Shown here in pieces: positions 1-8,651 of a stretch of DNA of 64,000 bases. The notes below the pieces were generated by a model that searched no databases, had not been told where the DNA came from, and worked only from the letters and a program-made list of their open reading frames with translations. This DNA comes from Sphingopyxis sp. L1A2A (GTDB lineage: Bacteria > Pseudomonadota > Alphaproteobacteria > Sphingomonadales > Sphingomonadaceae). The stretch covers positions 1 to 64,000 of the forward strand of contig NZ_SCOT01000010.1 in the NCBI RefSeq assembly GCF_005502465.1, given 5' to 3'. The stretch's first letter is position 1. Every line of letters starts with the position of its first letter. The position numbers were made by a program, and so were the translations under genes.

Positions 1-70
1 GGTCGGGGGTGGGTGGCCGCCGAAGGCGGCGCTCTGCCTCGGCTCGCTAGCGCTCGCACCCACCCCTAAC

Positions 71-89
71 CCCTCCCTGAAAGGGAGGG
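71..89. repeat. Short intergenic hairpin repeat
   Basis: CCCTCCCT and AGGGAGGG form a perfect 8-bp inverted repeat with a 3-nt loop (71-78 / 82-89), just downstream of nth. There is no T-run on either side, so it looks like a dispersed intergenic palindrome rather than a classical terminator. That it is repeated elsewhere in the genome is an inference. Confidence 0.5.
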
Positions 90-135
90 AACGTCTTAAA
101 TCCACCCCAAAGCAGACGTTCGCCGCCGTGGGTCG

Positions 136-792
136 TCACGCCACCCTTTTCGCCTTCGGCGGCGACGTCTTGGGCTTGAACCGGCACAGATCGACTACCG
201 GGCAGCGCCAACATTCGGGCGTCCGTGCCTTGCAGATGTAGCGGCCGTGGAGGATCAGCCAGTGGTGCGCGCCGACGCGGAACGGGCCGGGGGTGCCTTT
301 CTCCAGTGCCTTTTCGACCGCCAGCACGGTCTTGCCCGGCGCCAGCCCGGTGCGGTTGCCGACGCGAAAGATATGGGTGTCGACGGCAAAGGTTTCGGCG
401 CCGAAGGCGCAGTTCATCACGACATTGGCGGTCTTGCGCCCGACCCCCGGCAATTCGACCAGCGTGTCGCGGTCGGCGGGGACGTCGCCGCCGAAATCGC
501 GGACGAGGATTTCGGAGAGCGCAATGACGTTTTTCGCCTTGCCGTTGAACAGCCCGATCGTCTTGATATGGTCTTTCAGGCCGTCCTCGCCCAGGTCGAT
601 CATCTGCTGCGGCGTCGTCACCGCCTGAAACAAGCGCCGCGTCGCCTTGTTCACCCCGACATCGGTCGCCTGCGCCGACAGCACGACCGCGACGAGCAGC
701 TGGTAGGTGTTGCCAAAAGCGAGTTCGGTCTCGGGGCTGGGGTTGAGCTCGGCGAGGCGGCGGTAGAATTCGAAAATATCGGCCTTTTTCAC
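136..792 (-). CDS. nth: Endonuclease III (DNA glycosylase/AP lyase)
   Basis: Base-excision repair enzyme that removes oxidised pyrimidines and cleaves the AP site. The 218-aa product has the helix-hairpin-helix LPGVGRKTAN near residues 114-123 with the catalytic Lys at 120, the catalytic Asp in FAVDTH at 138, and a C-terminal 4Fe-4S loop (Cys 187, 194, 197, 203; CX6CX2CX5C). I chose the GTG at 792 because it overlaps the dapB stop as GTGA and gives a normal family length. A longer reading from 855 would add 21 unrelated residues inside dapB. It is translationally coupled to dapB upstream. Confidence 0.95.
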   Translation of the reverse strand: MKKADIFEFYRRLAELNPSPETELAFGNTYQLLVAVVLSAQATDVGVNKATRRLFQAVTTPQQMIDLGEDGLKDHIKTIGLFNGKAKNVIALSEILVRDFGGDVPADRDTLVELPGVGRKTANVVMNCAFGAETFAVDTHIFRVGNRTGLAPGKTVLAVEKALEKGTPGPFRVGAHHWLILHGRYICKARTPECWRCPVVDLCRFKPKTSPPKAKRVA

Positions 793-1523
793 CGTTCGGG
801 CAGCCCCAGCACCTGCGGCATCGTGTAGCGCCCGGGCTGTTGCCCGGTCAGCCACAGCGCCGCGCGCACCGCGCCGCGCGCAAAAATCATGCGGTTTTCG
901 GCGCGGTGCGACAAAGTGATCATCTCCTCGGGCCCGGCAAAGATCACGTCATGATCGCCCGCGACGGTGCCGCCGCGCAAGGATGCAAAGCCGATCTTGC
1001 CATGGCCGCGCGCGCCAGTGACGCCATCGCGGCCGCGTTCGGAGCAGGTGGCGAGATTGATCCCGCGGCCGTCGGCCGCCGCCTGCCCCAACAGCAGCGC
1101 GGTGCCGCTGGGCGCGTCGAGCTTCATCCGGTGGTGCATTTCGACGATTTCGATATCATATTCGGGGTCGAGCCGCGCCGCCGCCTCGCGCACCAGATGC
1201 GCGAGCAGCGTGACGCCAAGCGAGGTATTGCCGGTCTGGAGCACCGCGATGTCGGCAGCGGCATCGTCGATCAGATAATGGTGGCGCTCCTCAAGCCCCG
1301 TGGTGCCGATGACGATCGGCTTCTTGGCCGCAACACAGGCGTCGAGCGTGGCTTCCAGCGCGGCGGGCGACGAGAAATCGACGAGCACGTCGGCGTCGCC
1401 GGCCAGTTTCCGGACGTCGCCGCCCTTGTCGATGCCGCAGCGCCGCTGCCCCGCTTCGGAGATCGCCGCGGCGAGCGCGACGCCCATCCGCCCTGCGCTG
1501 CCGATAATGCCGATGCTGGTCAT
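789..1523 (-). CDS. dapB: 4-hydroxy-tetrahydrodipicolinate reductase
   Basis: NAD(P)H-dependent reductase of the diaminopimelate/lysine pathway, cytoplasmic. The 244-aa product has the N-terminal nucleotide-binding loop GSAGRMG at 8-14 and the signature MHHRMKLDAPSGTA at about 129-142, which carries the catalytic His pair, Lys 134 and the substrate-binding SGT. Its stop overlaps the GTG start of nth. Upstream lies a palindrome-rich spacer towards the divergent sirtuin gene. Confidence 0.96.
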   Translation of the reverse strand: MTSIGIIGSAGRMGVALAAAISEAGQRRCGIDKGGDVRKLAGDADVLVDFSSPAALEATLDACVAAKKPIVIGTTGLEERHHYLIDDAAADIAVLQTGNTSLGVTLLAHLVREAAARLDPEYDIEIVEMHHRMKLDAPSGTALLLGQAAADGRGINLATCSERGRDGVTGARGHGKIGFASLRGGTVAGDHDVIFAGPEEMITLSHRAENRMIFARGAVRAALWLTGQQPGRYTMPQVLGLPER

Positions 1524-1553
1524 ATGCCGTCCCCTGACTATCGCCTCCCCTTA

Positions 1554-1690
1554 GCCGTTCGTGTCGAGCGAAGTCGAGACACCGTGAAGGCGGACGCTAA
1601 CGATGGGCATCTCGACTTCATCCAAAGGATGAAGTTTATCCTGAGCGCCTGCTAAAGGCAGTCGAAGGGCTCGATGCGAACGGATAAGAG
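1554..1690. repeat. REP-like intergenic palindromic elements
   Basis: The spacer between the divergent dapB and sirtuin genes contains GTGTCGAGCGAAGTCGAGAC followed by a CTCGACTTC half and a CTGAGCGCCTGCTAAAGGCAG stretch ending in AGTCGAAGGGC. These GAGCGAAGTCGAG / CTGTCGAAGG motifs are the style of extragenic palindromes common in sphingomonad genomes. That knowledge, and the repeat nature here, were not tested by a search. Confidence 0.55.
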
Positions 1691-1696
1691 GGAGCC

Positions 1697-2401
1697 ATGA
1701 GCGACATCAACAACATCGTCATCCTGACCGGCGCCGGGGTGTCGGCCGAAAGCGGCATCGACACATTTCGCGACGGCGGCGGATTGTGGGAACAGCATCG
1801 CGTCGAGGATGTCGCGACCCCCGAGGCGTTCGCGCGCGACCCCGATCTGGTGCTGCGCTTTTACGACATGCGGCGCGCAGCGATCCAGACCAAGGTGCCG
1901 AACGCCGCGCATGACGCGCTGGCGCGGCTCGACGCCGCTTGGCCGGGCGAGCTGTTGATCGTCACCCAGAATGTCGACGATCTGCACGAGCGTGCGGGGG
2001 CAAAGCGGCTGATCCATATGCATGGCGAACATCTGAACGCCTGGTGCACCGCGTGCGACGCGCGCACGCCATGGACCGCGCCATTGCTCGATCGCCCCGC
2101 CTGTCCGGTATGCGGCGCGGCGGGGACGCTGCGCCCCGACATCGTATGGTTCGGCGAAATGCCGTACCGGATGGACGAGATTTACGCCGCGCTGAACCGC
2201 GCCGACCTGTTCGTGTCGATCGGCACATCGGGCGCGGTGTACCCGGCGGCGGGATTTGTCCGCGAAGCACGCCAGTCGGGGGCGCGGACGCTGGAGCTGA
2301 ATATGGAGCCGAGCCAGGGCAGCCATTGGTTCGGCGAAGCGCGGCACGGCCCGGCGGGGTCGTTGGTGCCAGCGTGGGTGGACGAGGTGCTGGGCCAATA
2401 G
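1697..2401 (+). CDS. cobB: NAD-dependent protein deacylase (class III sirtuin)
   Basis: Sirtuin that removes acyl groups from lysines using NAD+. The 234-aa product has the NAD motif GAGVSAESGIDTFR at 12-25, QNVDDLH at 91-97, the catalytic His in HMHG (about 109) and a zinc site of Cys 117, 120, 136 and 139. Y56-x-x-R59 is the pair that in the SIRT5/CobB class binds succinyl or malonyl groups, so desuccinylase activity is likely. GAGGGAGCC upstream serves as ribosome binding site. It is convergent with tadA, with only 10 bp between the ends. Confidence 0.93.
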   Translation: MSDINNIVILTGAGVSAESGIDTFRDGGGLWEQHRVEDVATPEAFARDPDLVLRFYDMRRAAIQTKVPNAAHDALARLDAAWPGELLIVTQNVDDLHERAGAKRLIHMHGEHLNAWCTACDARTPWTAPLLDRPACPVCGAAGTLRPDIVWFGEMPYRMDEIYAALNRADLFVSIGTSGAVYPAAGFVREARQSGARTLELNMEPSQGSHWFGEARHGPAGSLVPAWVDEVLGQ

Positions 2402-2411
2402 GCGACGATTT

Positions 2412-2867
2412 TCAGCGCCGCGCTGCGAAAAAGTCCCTGAGCAGCGCCGCCGCCTCCCCTGCCCCAATCCCGTCATACACCTCCGGCCGGTGATGCACCG
2501 TCGGCTGCGTGAAAACGCGCGGGCCGTGGATGACGGCGCCGCCCTTGGGATCGTCGGCGCCATAGTAAAGCCGCGCGATGCGGGCGTGGGCGATCGCGCC
2601 GGCGCACATCGCGCAGGGTTCGAGGGTGACGTACAGGTCGCAGCCGTCGAGCCGTTCATTGCCGATTTTTGCCGCCGCAGCGCGAATCGCGACGATTTCG
2701 GCATGCGCCGTCGGGTCGTGCGATTCGCGCGGGGCATTATGGCCCTCGCCGATAATTGCGCCGTCCTTGACGACGACCGCGCCGACCGGCACTTCGCCCA
2801 GATTGCCCGCTTTTGCAGCGAGGTCGAGCGCGCGGCGCATGGCGGGGGGGAACAGAGTGGCAGTCAT
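2412..2867 (-). CDS. tadA: tRNA adenosine(34) deaminase TadA
   Basis: Zinc deaminase that converts A34 of tRNA-Arg(ACG) to inosine; usually essential. The 151-aa product has HAEI at 55-58 (zinc His and catalytic Glu 57) and PCAMC at 84-88 with the two zinc cysteines, plus the family's NERLDGCDLYVTLE segment just before. Length is typical of TadA. A guanine or cytosine deaminase is possible but fits the motif context less well. Confidence 0.93.
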   Translation of the reverse strand: MTATLFPPAMRRALDLAAKAGNLGEVPVGAVVVKDGAIIGEGHNAPRESHDPTAHAEIVAIRAAAAKIGNERLDGCDLYVTLEPCAMCAGAIAHARIARLYYGADDPKGGAVIHGPRVFTQPTVHHRPEVYDGIGAGEAAALLRDFFAARR

Positions 2868-2884
2868 TGTCAGGCGCTAGTCGC

Positions 2885-2913
2885 TTGACGAATCTGCAGC
2901 AAGCCGATAAGCG
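2885..2913 (+). promoter_or_regulatory. Candidate rpmB promoter
   Basis: TTGACG at 2885-2890 is followed, with a 17-bp spacer, by TAAGCG at 2908-2913, about 95 bp before rpmB. The -10 match is weak and the assignment rests on position only. Confidence 0.3.
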
Positions 2914-3008
2914 CGCGCCTTTCCCGGCTCACTCCGGTCCTGCATCCCCCGATTAGTCGGGACGCACCCGGACGCCGAACCGAAATTTTTTGTACGAGGA
3001 CAAACATC

Positions 3009-3302
3009 ATGTCGCGCATCTGCGAACTGACCGGCAAGGGTCGTATGGTAGGCAACAATGTCAGCCACGCCAACAACAAGACCAAGCGCACCTTTCTGCC
3101 GAACCTGCAGAATGTGACGTTGCTGTCGGACGCGCTGGGCAAGGGCGTCAAGATGCGCGTGTCGACCCACGGCCTGCGCACCGTCGAGCATAATGGCGGC
3201 CTCGACAATTGGCTGTTGAAAGCCGGCGACGACCAGCTGTCGGATGCCGCGCGCAAGGTGAAGAAGGAAGTCGCAAAGAAGCTGGCCGAAAAGGCCGCTT
3301 AA
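3009..3302 (+). CDS. rpmB: 50S ribosomal protein L28
   Basis: Small basic protein of the large ribosomal subunit. The 97-aa product begins [11 protein letters not shown] and continues with the L28 signature [13 protein letters not shown] at about residues 16-28. The ATG follows ACGAGGACAAACATC, which contains a usable ribosome binding site. It is monocistronic and followed by a strong hairpin at 3329-3353. The C-terminal tail [13 protein letters not shown] is typical of alphaproteobacterial L28. Confidence 0.97.
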   Translation: MSRICELTGKGRMVGNNVSHANNKTKRTFLPNLQNVTLLSDALGKGVKMRVSTHGLRTVEHNGGLDNWLLKAGDDQLSDAARKVKKEVAKKLAEKAA

Positions 3303-3328
3303 CGCGCTTTTCCATCGCTAAAGCAATC

Positions 3329-3358
3329 AGGCGGCCGGGTTACCGAGCCGCCTTTTTG
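3329..3358 (+). terminator. Rho-independent terminator of rpmB
   Basis: AGGCGGCCGG (3329-3338) pairs with CCG-A-GCCGCCT (3343-3353), a stem with one bulged A, followed directly by a T-run. It overlaps the stop region of the convergent minus-strand gene. Confidence 0.8.
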
Positions 3359-4353
3359 CTGCCCGTCACCCTTTCGGTTGGCGTCGCTGTCGGCGGCAGA
3401 TCGACAAGTTCAAACTGGAGCAGCAGGCTGCGCTGCCAGCGGTTGAAATTATCGTCGGCGACCAGCCACAAATATGTCTGTCCCCGCTCGACCGTCACCG
3501 CGGCGCCTTCGTAATTTTCGGCCAGCGGTCGGGGGACGCGGCCGATCGTCCGCGACCGCAGCACCGCCTCGCTGGTGATCGCAGCGGGATCGGCGACCGC
3601 GATGATCGTCGTGAACACGGGATTGAAGCCCAGCCGCCGGTGGACGATCAGCAGACGCCCGTCGGGGAGCGCCGCCGCGTCGCTGACCAGTCCCTTGCCG
3701 CGCGAATCATAGAAAAAGCGAATCGGCGCCGGTCCGGGGGCGGCCGGATCGCCCGCGTACAGCAGCGCCTCGCGCCCGCGCGGATCGTCGTCGGCATCTT
3801 CGGAAAACACCACCGTCCGCCCGTCGGCGAGCCGCGCCATCGCTTCGGCGCCGCGATTCGCGGGCCAGCGCGGCGCGGGCAGCCGACGGCACGATTCGAT
3901 CGCGCCCAGATCCCGGTCGAGCCGCCAGATCTGATTGATCCCTTCGAGCGCAATCCAGCCCTTGCCGCTGACCGGATCGATCGCCAGCGCCTCGGCATCG
4001 GCCATCGCTTTGGTTGCGGGGCGGCCATCGGGGGTCGGCAGCGGGCGAATATCGACGTCCGACACCGCGCCGCGGGGGTCGATCGTCAACCGCGTGCGAT
4101 AGCCATTGTCGCCGATCAGCTGGAACTGCCCCGCCCCGGTGCGGGCCAGTGCCGAAAAACCGCCGAAGCGGCTGTTGGGGCTGACCAGGCGCCAGCCGCG
4201 CACATAGCGCATCGCCCCACGCGCGGCGGCCGCGAAAACAAGCGGACGCGCCGCAGCACGCTGGCTCGGGTCATCGACGGGGAAGCGCTGCACCGTCCCC
4301 GGCACCGGTCCGATGGCAATGAAGATCACGGCAGCGAAAAACAGGCGGCGCAT
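3340..4353 (-). CDS. Secreted esterase-like protein of the phytase-like family
   Basis: The 337-aa product has an N-terminal signal segment (MRRLFFAAVIFIAIGPVPG) and a beta-propeller-like body with FGGFSALARTG at about 64-74, SDAAALPDGRLLIVHRRLG in the middle, and NYEGAAV near the C-terminus. These match the 'esterase-like activity of phytase' family, whose substrate is not established. The protein is probably exported to the periplasm. It stands alone, convergent with rpmB. Confidence 0.75.
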   Translation of the reverse strand: MRRLFFAAVIFIAIGPVPGTVQRFPVDDPSQRAAARPLVFAAAARGAMRYVRGWRLVSPNSRFGGFSALARTGAGQFQLIGDNGYRTRLTIDPRGAVSDVDIRPLPTPDGRPATKAMADAEALAIDPVSGKGWIALEGINQIWRLDRDLGAIESCRRLPAPRWPANRGAEAMARLADGRTVVFSEDADDDPRGREALLYAGDPAAPGPAPIRFFYDSRGKGLVSDAAALPDGRLLIVHRRLGFNPVFTTIIAVADPAAITSEAVLRSRTIGRVPRPLAENYEGAAVTVERGQTYLWLVADDNFNRWQRSLLLQFELVDLPPTATPTERVTGSKKAAR

Positions 4354-4407
4354 CAGCGCGGGTTAGGGCCGCGACGGGCGAAAGGGAAGCGTTCCGGGGC
4401 GCGAAGC

Positions 4408-4433
4408 TGAACGCCAGCCAACAAGCGCGTTCA
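4408..4433. promoter_or_regulatory. Inverted repeat upstream of the glycine-zipper gene
   Basis: TGAACGC (4408-4414) and GCGTTCA (4427-4433) form a 7-bp inverted repeat in the 176-bp spacer between the divergent phytase-like and glycine-zipper genes. It may be an operator. No regulator is identified. Confidence 0.3.
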
Positions 4434-4529
4434 GGGTCGGCTCAATGCGAATCGCGCATAACCCCTTCATCGATCACCGCCCAGACGGGCAGCCCCCCGG
4501 GGCCAAACGACGAAAGAAGGAGAACGACA

Positions 4530-4934
4530 ATGAAAAAGATGGTGACCCTCTCGATCGCCGCCCTGATGTCCACCGCGACGCTGGGCATGGCGGCTCCTGC
4601 TGCGGCGCAGAACGGCTATTACGACCGTGACGGCTATTCGAGCTATTACAGCGGTTATGACCGCGACGACCGTCGCTATGACCGTCGTTACGATCGCCGC
4701 GCCGACCGCCGCGATTATCGCCAGGACCGTCGCTATAACCAGCGTTACGACCGCCGCGACTATCGCCAGTGCGACAAGGGTACCGGCGGCACGATCATCG
4801 GCGCGATCGCCGGTGGCCTGGCCGGCCATGAAATTGCCGGCCGCGGTGACCGCGCCGTCGGCACGATCATCGGCGGCGCAGTCGGCGCCATCGCCGGCCG
4901 CGCGATCGACAAGGGGAATGACGGCTGCCGTTAA
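4530..4934 (+). CDS. Glycine-zipper 2TM outer-membrane/surface protein
   Basis: The 134-aa product has a cleavable signal peptide (to about residue 26, ...AAPAAAQ), a low-complexity Tyr/Asp/Arg region with repeated RRDYR and RYDRR units at about 40-85, and a C-terminal glycine zipper (GGTIIGAIAGGLAGHEIAG then GTIIGGAVGAIAGRAID) of the Rickettsia 17-kDa antigen type. Such proteins associate with the outer membrane; the exact role is unknown. GAAGGAGAAC is a strong ribosome binding site, and a perfect terminator follows. It is monocistronic. Confidence 0.85.
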   Translation: MKKMVTLSIAALMSTATLGMAAPAAAQNGYYDRDGYSSYYSGYDRDDRRYDRRYDRRADRRDYRQDRRYNQRYDRRDYRQCDKGTGGTIIGAIAGGLAGHEIAGRGDRAVGTIIGGAVGAIAGRAIDKGNDGCR

Positions 4935-4973
4935 GGGCAGTCCCGACCTCCAATAACATCCTTTCCCCCTTCA

Positions 4974-5006
4974 CCCCGCCCGGCCCCGCCGGGCGGGGTT
5001 TTCTTT
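4974..5006 (+). terminator. Rho-independent terminator after the glycine-zipper gene
   Basis: CCCCGCCCGGC (4974-4984) pairs perfectly with GCCGGGCGGGG (4988-4998) over a 3-nt loop, followed by TTTTCTTT. Confidence 0.92.
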
Positions 5007-5050
5007 GCGCGGTCGGTATGATCAGAGCCTGTCCTGAAGGGCTTGAGGGG

Positions 5051-5074
5051 GGCGGGCTTGCCTTAAAGCCCGCC
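5051..5074. repeat. Intergenic hairpin
   Basis: GGCGGGCTT (5051-5059) pairs with AAGCCCGCC (5066-5074). No T-run follows on either strand. It sits upstream of the ppx/gppA gene near a TGTCCTGAAGGGCTTG motif resembling extragenic palindromes. Confidence 0.4.
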
Positions 5075-5145
5075 AAAGCCTAGGTTCCCGATCAAGTGCA
5101 CGTCCGTGCTTCGCGGATGCGTGAGAGAGACAGGTAATACTAGCC

Positions 5146-6249
5146 ATGCGGCAAATGGCAGCGCCATCAGGGCGACCGCCGCGGCCAGGTTCCAGAACGG
5201 GGTCGGCGGCAAAAGGGCGAAATCCGGCGGAATCCGCCGCGCGCCCCGCGCATTTCGTTCGGCCGCGCAGCTATGCCGCAATCGATCTGGGCACCAACAA
5301 TTGCCGCCTGCTGATCGCGCGCCCGCAAGACGGCGAACTCGTCGTCATCGACGCCTTTTCACGCATCGTCCGGCTGGGCGAAGGATTGCATGGCAGCGGC
5401 CGGATCAGCGATGCGGCGATGGACCGCACCGTCGCCGCGCTGTCGATCTGCGCCGACAAGCTGCGCCGCCGCCACGTATCACTGTCGCGTGCGGTCGCCA
5501 CCGAAGCGTGCCGCCGCGCGTCGAACGGCGCCGAGCTGGCCGAGCGGGTGCGGCGCGAAACCGGCATTGCGCTCGACATTATTTCGGCCGCCGAAGAGGC
5601 GCGGCTCGCGGTGCTGGGGTGCCACAATCTGATGGAGCCCGGCGAGGGTCCGGCGCTGATTTTCGACATCGGCGGCGGCTCGACCGAGCTGATGCATGTC
5701 GATGTGTCGGACCATGACGTGAAAATCCACGACTGGATCAGCGTGCCGTGGGGCGTCGTGTCGCTGACCGAACATGCGCCGCTGCCCGACGACAGTCTGG
5801 CCGGCCGCCAGGCCGCCTATGCCCATATGCGCGAAGTGACACGCACCGCCTTTGCCGCCTTTGCCGGGCGCGCCGAGCAATTCGCCGGGCAAGAGCTGCG
5901 CCTGCTCGGCACCAGCGGCACGGTGACGACGCTGGCCAGCGTGTTCCTGAACCTGCCGCGATACGACCGCCGCGCGGTCGACGGGCTGGTGGTGCCGGCC
6001 GATGCGATGCGCGGCATCAGCCGCCGGCTGGCCGACGCCAGCATCGCCGACCGCGCCGAAATCGCCTGCATCGGCCGCGAGCGCGCCGATCTGGTCGTCG
6101 CCGGCTGCGCGATATTGGAAAGCATCATCGACCTGTGGCCCGCGGCGCGGGTCGGGGTCGCCGATCGCGGCATTCGCGAGGGCATTTTGCGGACCCTGGC
6201 GATGCAGGGCCGCGATGTGCCGGTGACCCGCCGCGAGTATCGCAAATGA
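5146..6249 (+). CDS. Ppx/GppA family phosphatase
   Basis: Actin-fold exopolyphosphatase / guanosine pentaphosphate phosphatase family, involved in polyphosphate or (p)ppGpp metabolism; sequence alone does not say which. The 367-aa product has the phosphate-1 motif AAIDLGTNNCRLLI after a basic 40-residue N-terminal extension, EEARLAVLG in the middle, and DIGGGSTELM at about 176-185. The C-terminal HD domain of long Ppx proteins is absent. The start is less certain because of the extension. Its TGA overlaps the ATG of rlmE (ATGA), so the two are co-translated. Confidence 0.88.
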   Translation: MRQMAAPSGRPPRPGSRTGSAAKGRNPAESAARPAHFVRPRSYAAIDLGTNNCRLLIARPQDGELVVIDAFSRIVRLGEGLHGSGRISDAAMDRTVAALSICADKLRRRHVSLSRAVATEACRRASNGAELAERVRRETGIALDIISAAEEARLAVLGCHNLMEPGEGPALIFDIGGGSTELMHVDVSDHDVKIHDWISVPWGVVSLTEHAPLPDDSLAGRQAAYAHMREVTRTAFAAFAGRAEQFAGQELRLLGTSGTVTTLASVFLNLPRYDRRAVDGLVVPADAMRGISRRLADASIADRAEIACIGRERADLVVAGCAILESIIDLWPAARVGVADRGIREGILRTLAMQGRDVPVTRREYRK

Positions 6250-6989
6250 GCAGCGGCAGCGGGAGCAGCAAGGGCGGCAGCGGAGGCTCAAGCGGGCGGG
6301 GCGGACTGCATGTGCGCGTCAAGACCGCGAAAAAGCGCAGCGTGTCGTCGACGCGCTGGCTGCAGCGCCAGCTCAACGACCCCTATGTCCGCCGCGCGCA
6401 GGCCGAGGGGTATCGATCGCGCGCCGCGTACAAGCTGATCGAGCTCGACGACAAATTCGGCTTTATCAAGAAAGCACGCGCGGTCGTCGATCTGGGCATC
6501 ACGCCGGGCGGCTGGTCGCAGGTCGTCCGCAAAGCCAATCCGCGCGCGCGGGTCGCCGGAATCGACCTGCTCGCGTGCGAACCGATCGATGGCGTCGCCA
6601 TCCTCGAGATGGATTTCATGGCCGATGCGGCGCCCGATGCGCTGATCGAGGCGCTAGGCAGCGCCCCCGACCTGGTGATTTCGGACATGGCGGCGAACAC
6701 CGTCGGCCATCAGCAGACCGACCATCTGCGCACCATCGGACTGGCCGAGACCGCCGCCGATTTCGCGGTCCAGACGCTGCTGCCCGGCGGTGCGTTCGTG
6801 GCCAAGGTGTTTGCCGGCGGCGCCGACCACACCCTGCTGACCTTGCTCAAAAAGCATTTCACCACGGTTAAGCACGCCAAACCGCCAGCGAGCCGCAAGG
6901 GATCGCCCGAGCTTTACGTGATCGCGCAGGGCTTCAAGGGCCGCAGCGATCCAGCAGCGGCCGAAAACGGCGATAAAAACGGTCGCTGA
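6246..6989 (+). CDS. rlmE: 23S rRNA (uridine-2'-O)-methyltransferase RlmE
   Basis: SAM-dependent enzyme that methylates U2552 of 23S rRNA in the large-subunit A-loop (RrmJ/FtsJ). The 247-aa product carries a Ser/Gly-rich N-terminus, the SAM motif LGITPGGWSQV at 83-93, and the catalytic tetrad K63, D147 (ISDMA), K187 (FVAKVF) and E222 (SPELY). The ATG at 6246 overlaps the ppx stop. Confidence 0.94.
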   Translation: MSSGSGSSKGGSGGSSGRGGLHVRVKTAKKRSVSSTRWLQRQLNDPYVRRAQAEGYRSRAAYKLIELDDKFGFIKKARAVVDLGITPGGWSQVVRKANPRARVAGIDLLACEPIDGVAILEMDFMADAAPDALIEALGSAPDLVISDMAANTVGHQQTDHLRTIGLAETAADFAVQTLLPGGAFVAKVFAGGADHTLLTLLKKHFTTVKHAKPPASRKGSPELYVIAQGFKGRSDPAAAENGDKNGR

Positions 6990-7104
6990 AGCCCGCGCCG
7001 AGCCAAGTTCATTGCCGGGCAATTTAATCGCGCATACATAAGGCGATGACCGCCGTATCTGCGTCGACACGGCGGCGTATCACGCCTATTTGCAAGGACA
7101 GTCG

Positions 7105-8580
7105 ATGAAGCATCGGTCGCAAAAATCCATCGCCCTGTTGACCATCTCCGCCTTTGTGCTGGCGTCGTGCGGCGGTGGCGGCGGTTCGAGCGGCGGCGGT
7201 GGCGGCGGCGGACCGGTGACGGTCACCCCGACCCCCTCGCCCACCCCGACACCGACCGCGGGCTGCGCCCTCGCCGCGCGCCAGGGCTTTGCCAAGGCGG
7301 TGATCGACGAATGGTATTTGTTCCCCAATGACGTCGCCAGCGGGGTCAATCCGGCGAGCTTCACCAGCGTTCAATCCTATATCGACGCGCTGGTCGCCCC
7401 GGCGCGCGCGCTCGGCAAGGACCGCTTTTTCACCTACATCACCTCGATCGCCGAGGAGAATGCGTTTTTCGCCAGCGGATCGAGCGCCGGGTTCGGCATC
7501 CGCCTGACCTATGACGCCGCGGGGCAACGCGTGTTGATCGCCGAGGCCTATGAAACCGCCCCCGCCTTTGCCGCGGGGATCGATCGCGGCACCGCGATCG
7601 TCGGAATCGGTACCAACAGCGGCAACATCCGCAGCATCGCGAGCATCGTCGCCGCCGAAGGCACCGCGGGCATCACCAACGCGCTGGGGCCCAGCGACCC
7701 CGGCGTCACCCGCGTGCTGCGGATCACCGATGGCGCCGGCACCCGCGACCTCACCGTCGCCAAGGCCGATTATGACCTCGATCCGATTTCGGACCGCTAC
7801 GGGGCAAAAATCATCACCGAAAGTGGCCGCAGCTATGGCTATCTCAACCTGCGCACCTTTATCTCGTCGGCGAACCCGCAGCTGCGCTCCGCCTTCCTGA
7901 ACTTCCGCAATCAGGGGGTGACCGACGTCATCATCGATTTCCGCTACAACGGCGGCGGGCTGGTTTCGACCGCCGAACTGATGGGCGACCTGCTCGGACG
8001 CAACCGCACAGCGAGCGAGCTGTACTCGCAGACCAATTTCCGCGCGTCGAAGTCGGTCGAGAACGACCGCCATTTCTTTACCGCGCAGCCCGAATCGATC
8101 GCGCCGACCCGCATCGCCTTCATCGGCACCGGATCGACCGCGTCGGCGAGCGAGCTGGTGATCAATTCGATGCTGCCTTATCTGGGCACCAACATGACGC
8201 TGGTCGGCAGCAACACCTTTGGCAAGCCGGTCGGTCAGATCGCGCTCGACAAGGCCGAGTGCGACGACCGGATGCGCGTCGTCGCCTTTGCCACCGGCAA
8301 CGCCACCGGCGCGAGCGACTATTATGACGGGCTGGCCCCCAAAATCGCCAACAGCTGCGCCGCGAGCGACGATTTAAGCCTGCCGCTGGGCGACGCGCGC
8401 GAAGCATCGGTGCGCGCGGCGATCGATTTCCTGGCCGGTGCCAGCTGCACGACGCGCATCGCCGACGCCAGCGTCGGCCCGGCCGCGCACCGCAGCGATG
8501 TCCGCGTGCTCGCCGAACCCGAAATGCTGATTCCTGACCAGCCGAGCGCCGCGCAGCGCGAAATGCCGGGGCTGTTCTGA
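7105..8580 (+). CDS. S41 family peptidase lipoprotein (C-terminal processing protease-like)
   Basis: Predicted envelope serine protease. From the ATG at 7105, preceded by AAGGACA, the product is 491 aa with a lipobox LASC (Cys 22), a Gly-rich then Pro/Thr-rich linker (PTPSPTPTPT), a PDZ-like region at about 125-220, DVIIDFRYNGGG at about 274-285, the nucleophile region GSTASASE at about 343-350, and the Lys of SNTFGKPVG near 374. Ser-Lys dyads in this context are typical of S41 proteases. It is monocistronic and lies just before the cobalamin riboswitch. Substrate unknown. Confidence 0.9.
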   Translation: MKHRSQKSIALLTISAFVLASCGGGGGSSGGGGGGGPVTVTPTPSPTPTPTAGCALAARQGFAKAVIDEWYLFPNDVASGVNPASFTSVQSYIDALVAPARALGKDRFFTYITSIAEENAFFASGSSAGFGIRLTYDAAGQRVLIAEAYETAPAFAAGIDRGTAIVGIGTNSGNIRSIASIVAAEGTAGITNALGPSDPGVTRVLRITDGAGTRDLTVAKADYDLDPISDRYGAKIITESGRSYGYLNLRTFISSANPQLRSAFLNFRNQGVTDVIIDFRYNGGGLVSTAELMGDLLGRNRTASELYSQTNFRASKSVENDRHFFTAQPESIAPTRIAFIGTGSTASASELVINSMLPYLGTNMTLVGSNTFGKPVGQIALDKAECDDRMRVVAFATGNATGASDYYDGLAPKIANSCAASDDLSLPLGDAREASVRAAIDFLAGASCTTRIADASVGPAAHRSDVRVLAEPEMLIPDQPSAAQREMPGLF

Positions 8581-8613
8581 TGGCGACCGGCTGACGATGG
8601 TGCATTGCAGCGA

Positions 8614-8641
8614 TTGACCGCCGCACCAAAACCAAGCTAAC
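8614..8641 (+). promoter_or_regulatory. Candidate promoter of the cobalamin operon
   Basis: TTGACC (8614-8619) and GCTAAC (8636-8641) are separated by 16 bp and lie about 10 bp before the riboswitch aptamer, where a start site is expected. Confidence 0.5.
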
Positions 8642-8651
8642 GGGCGCCAAG

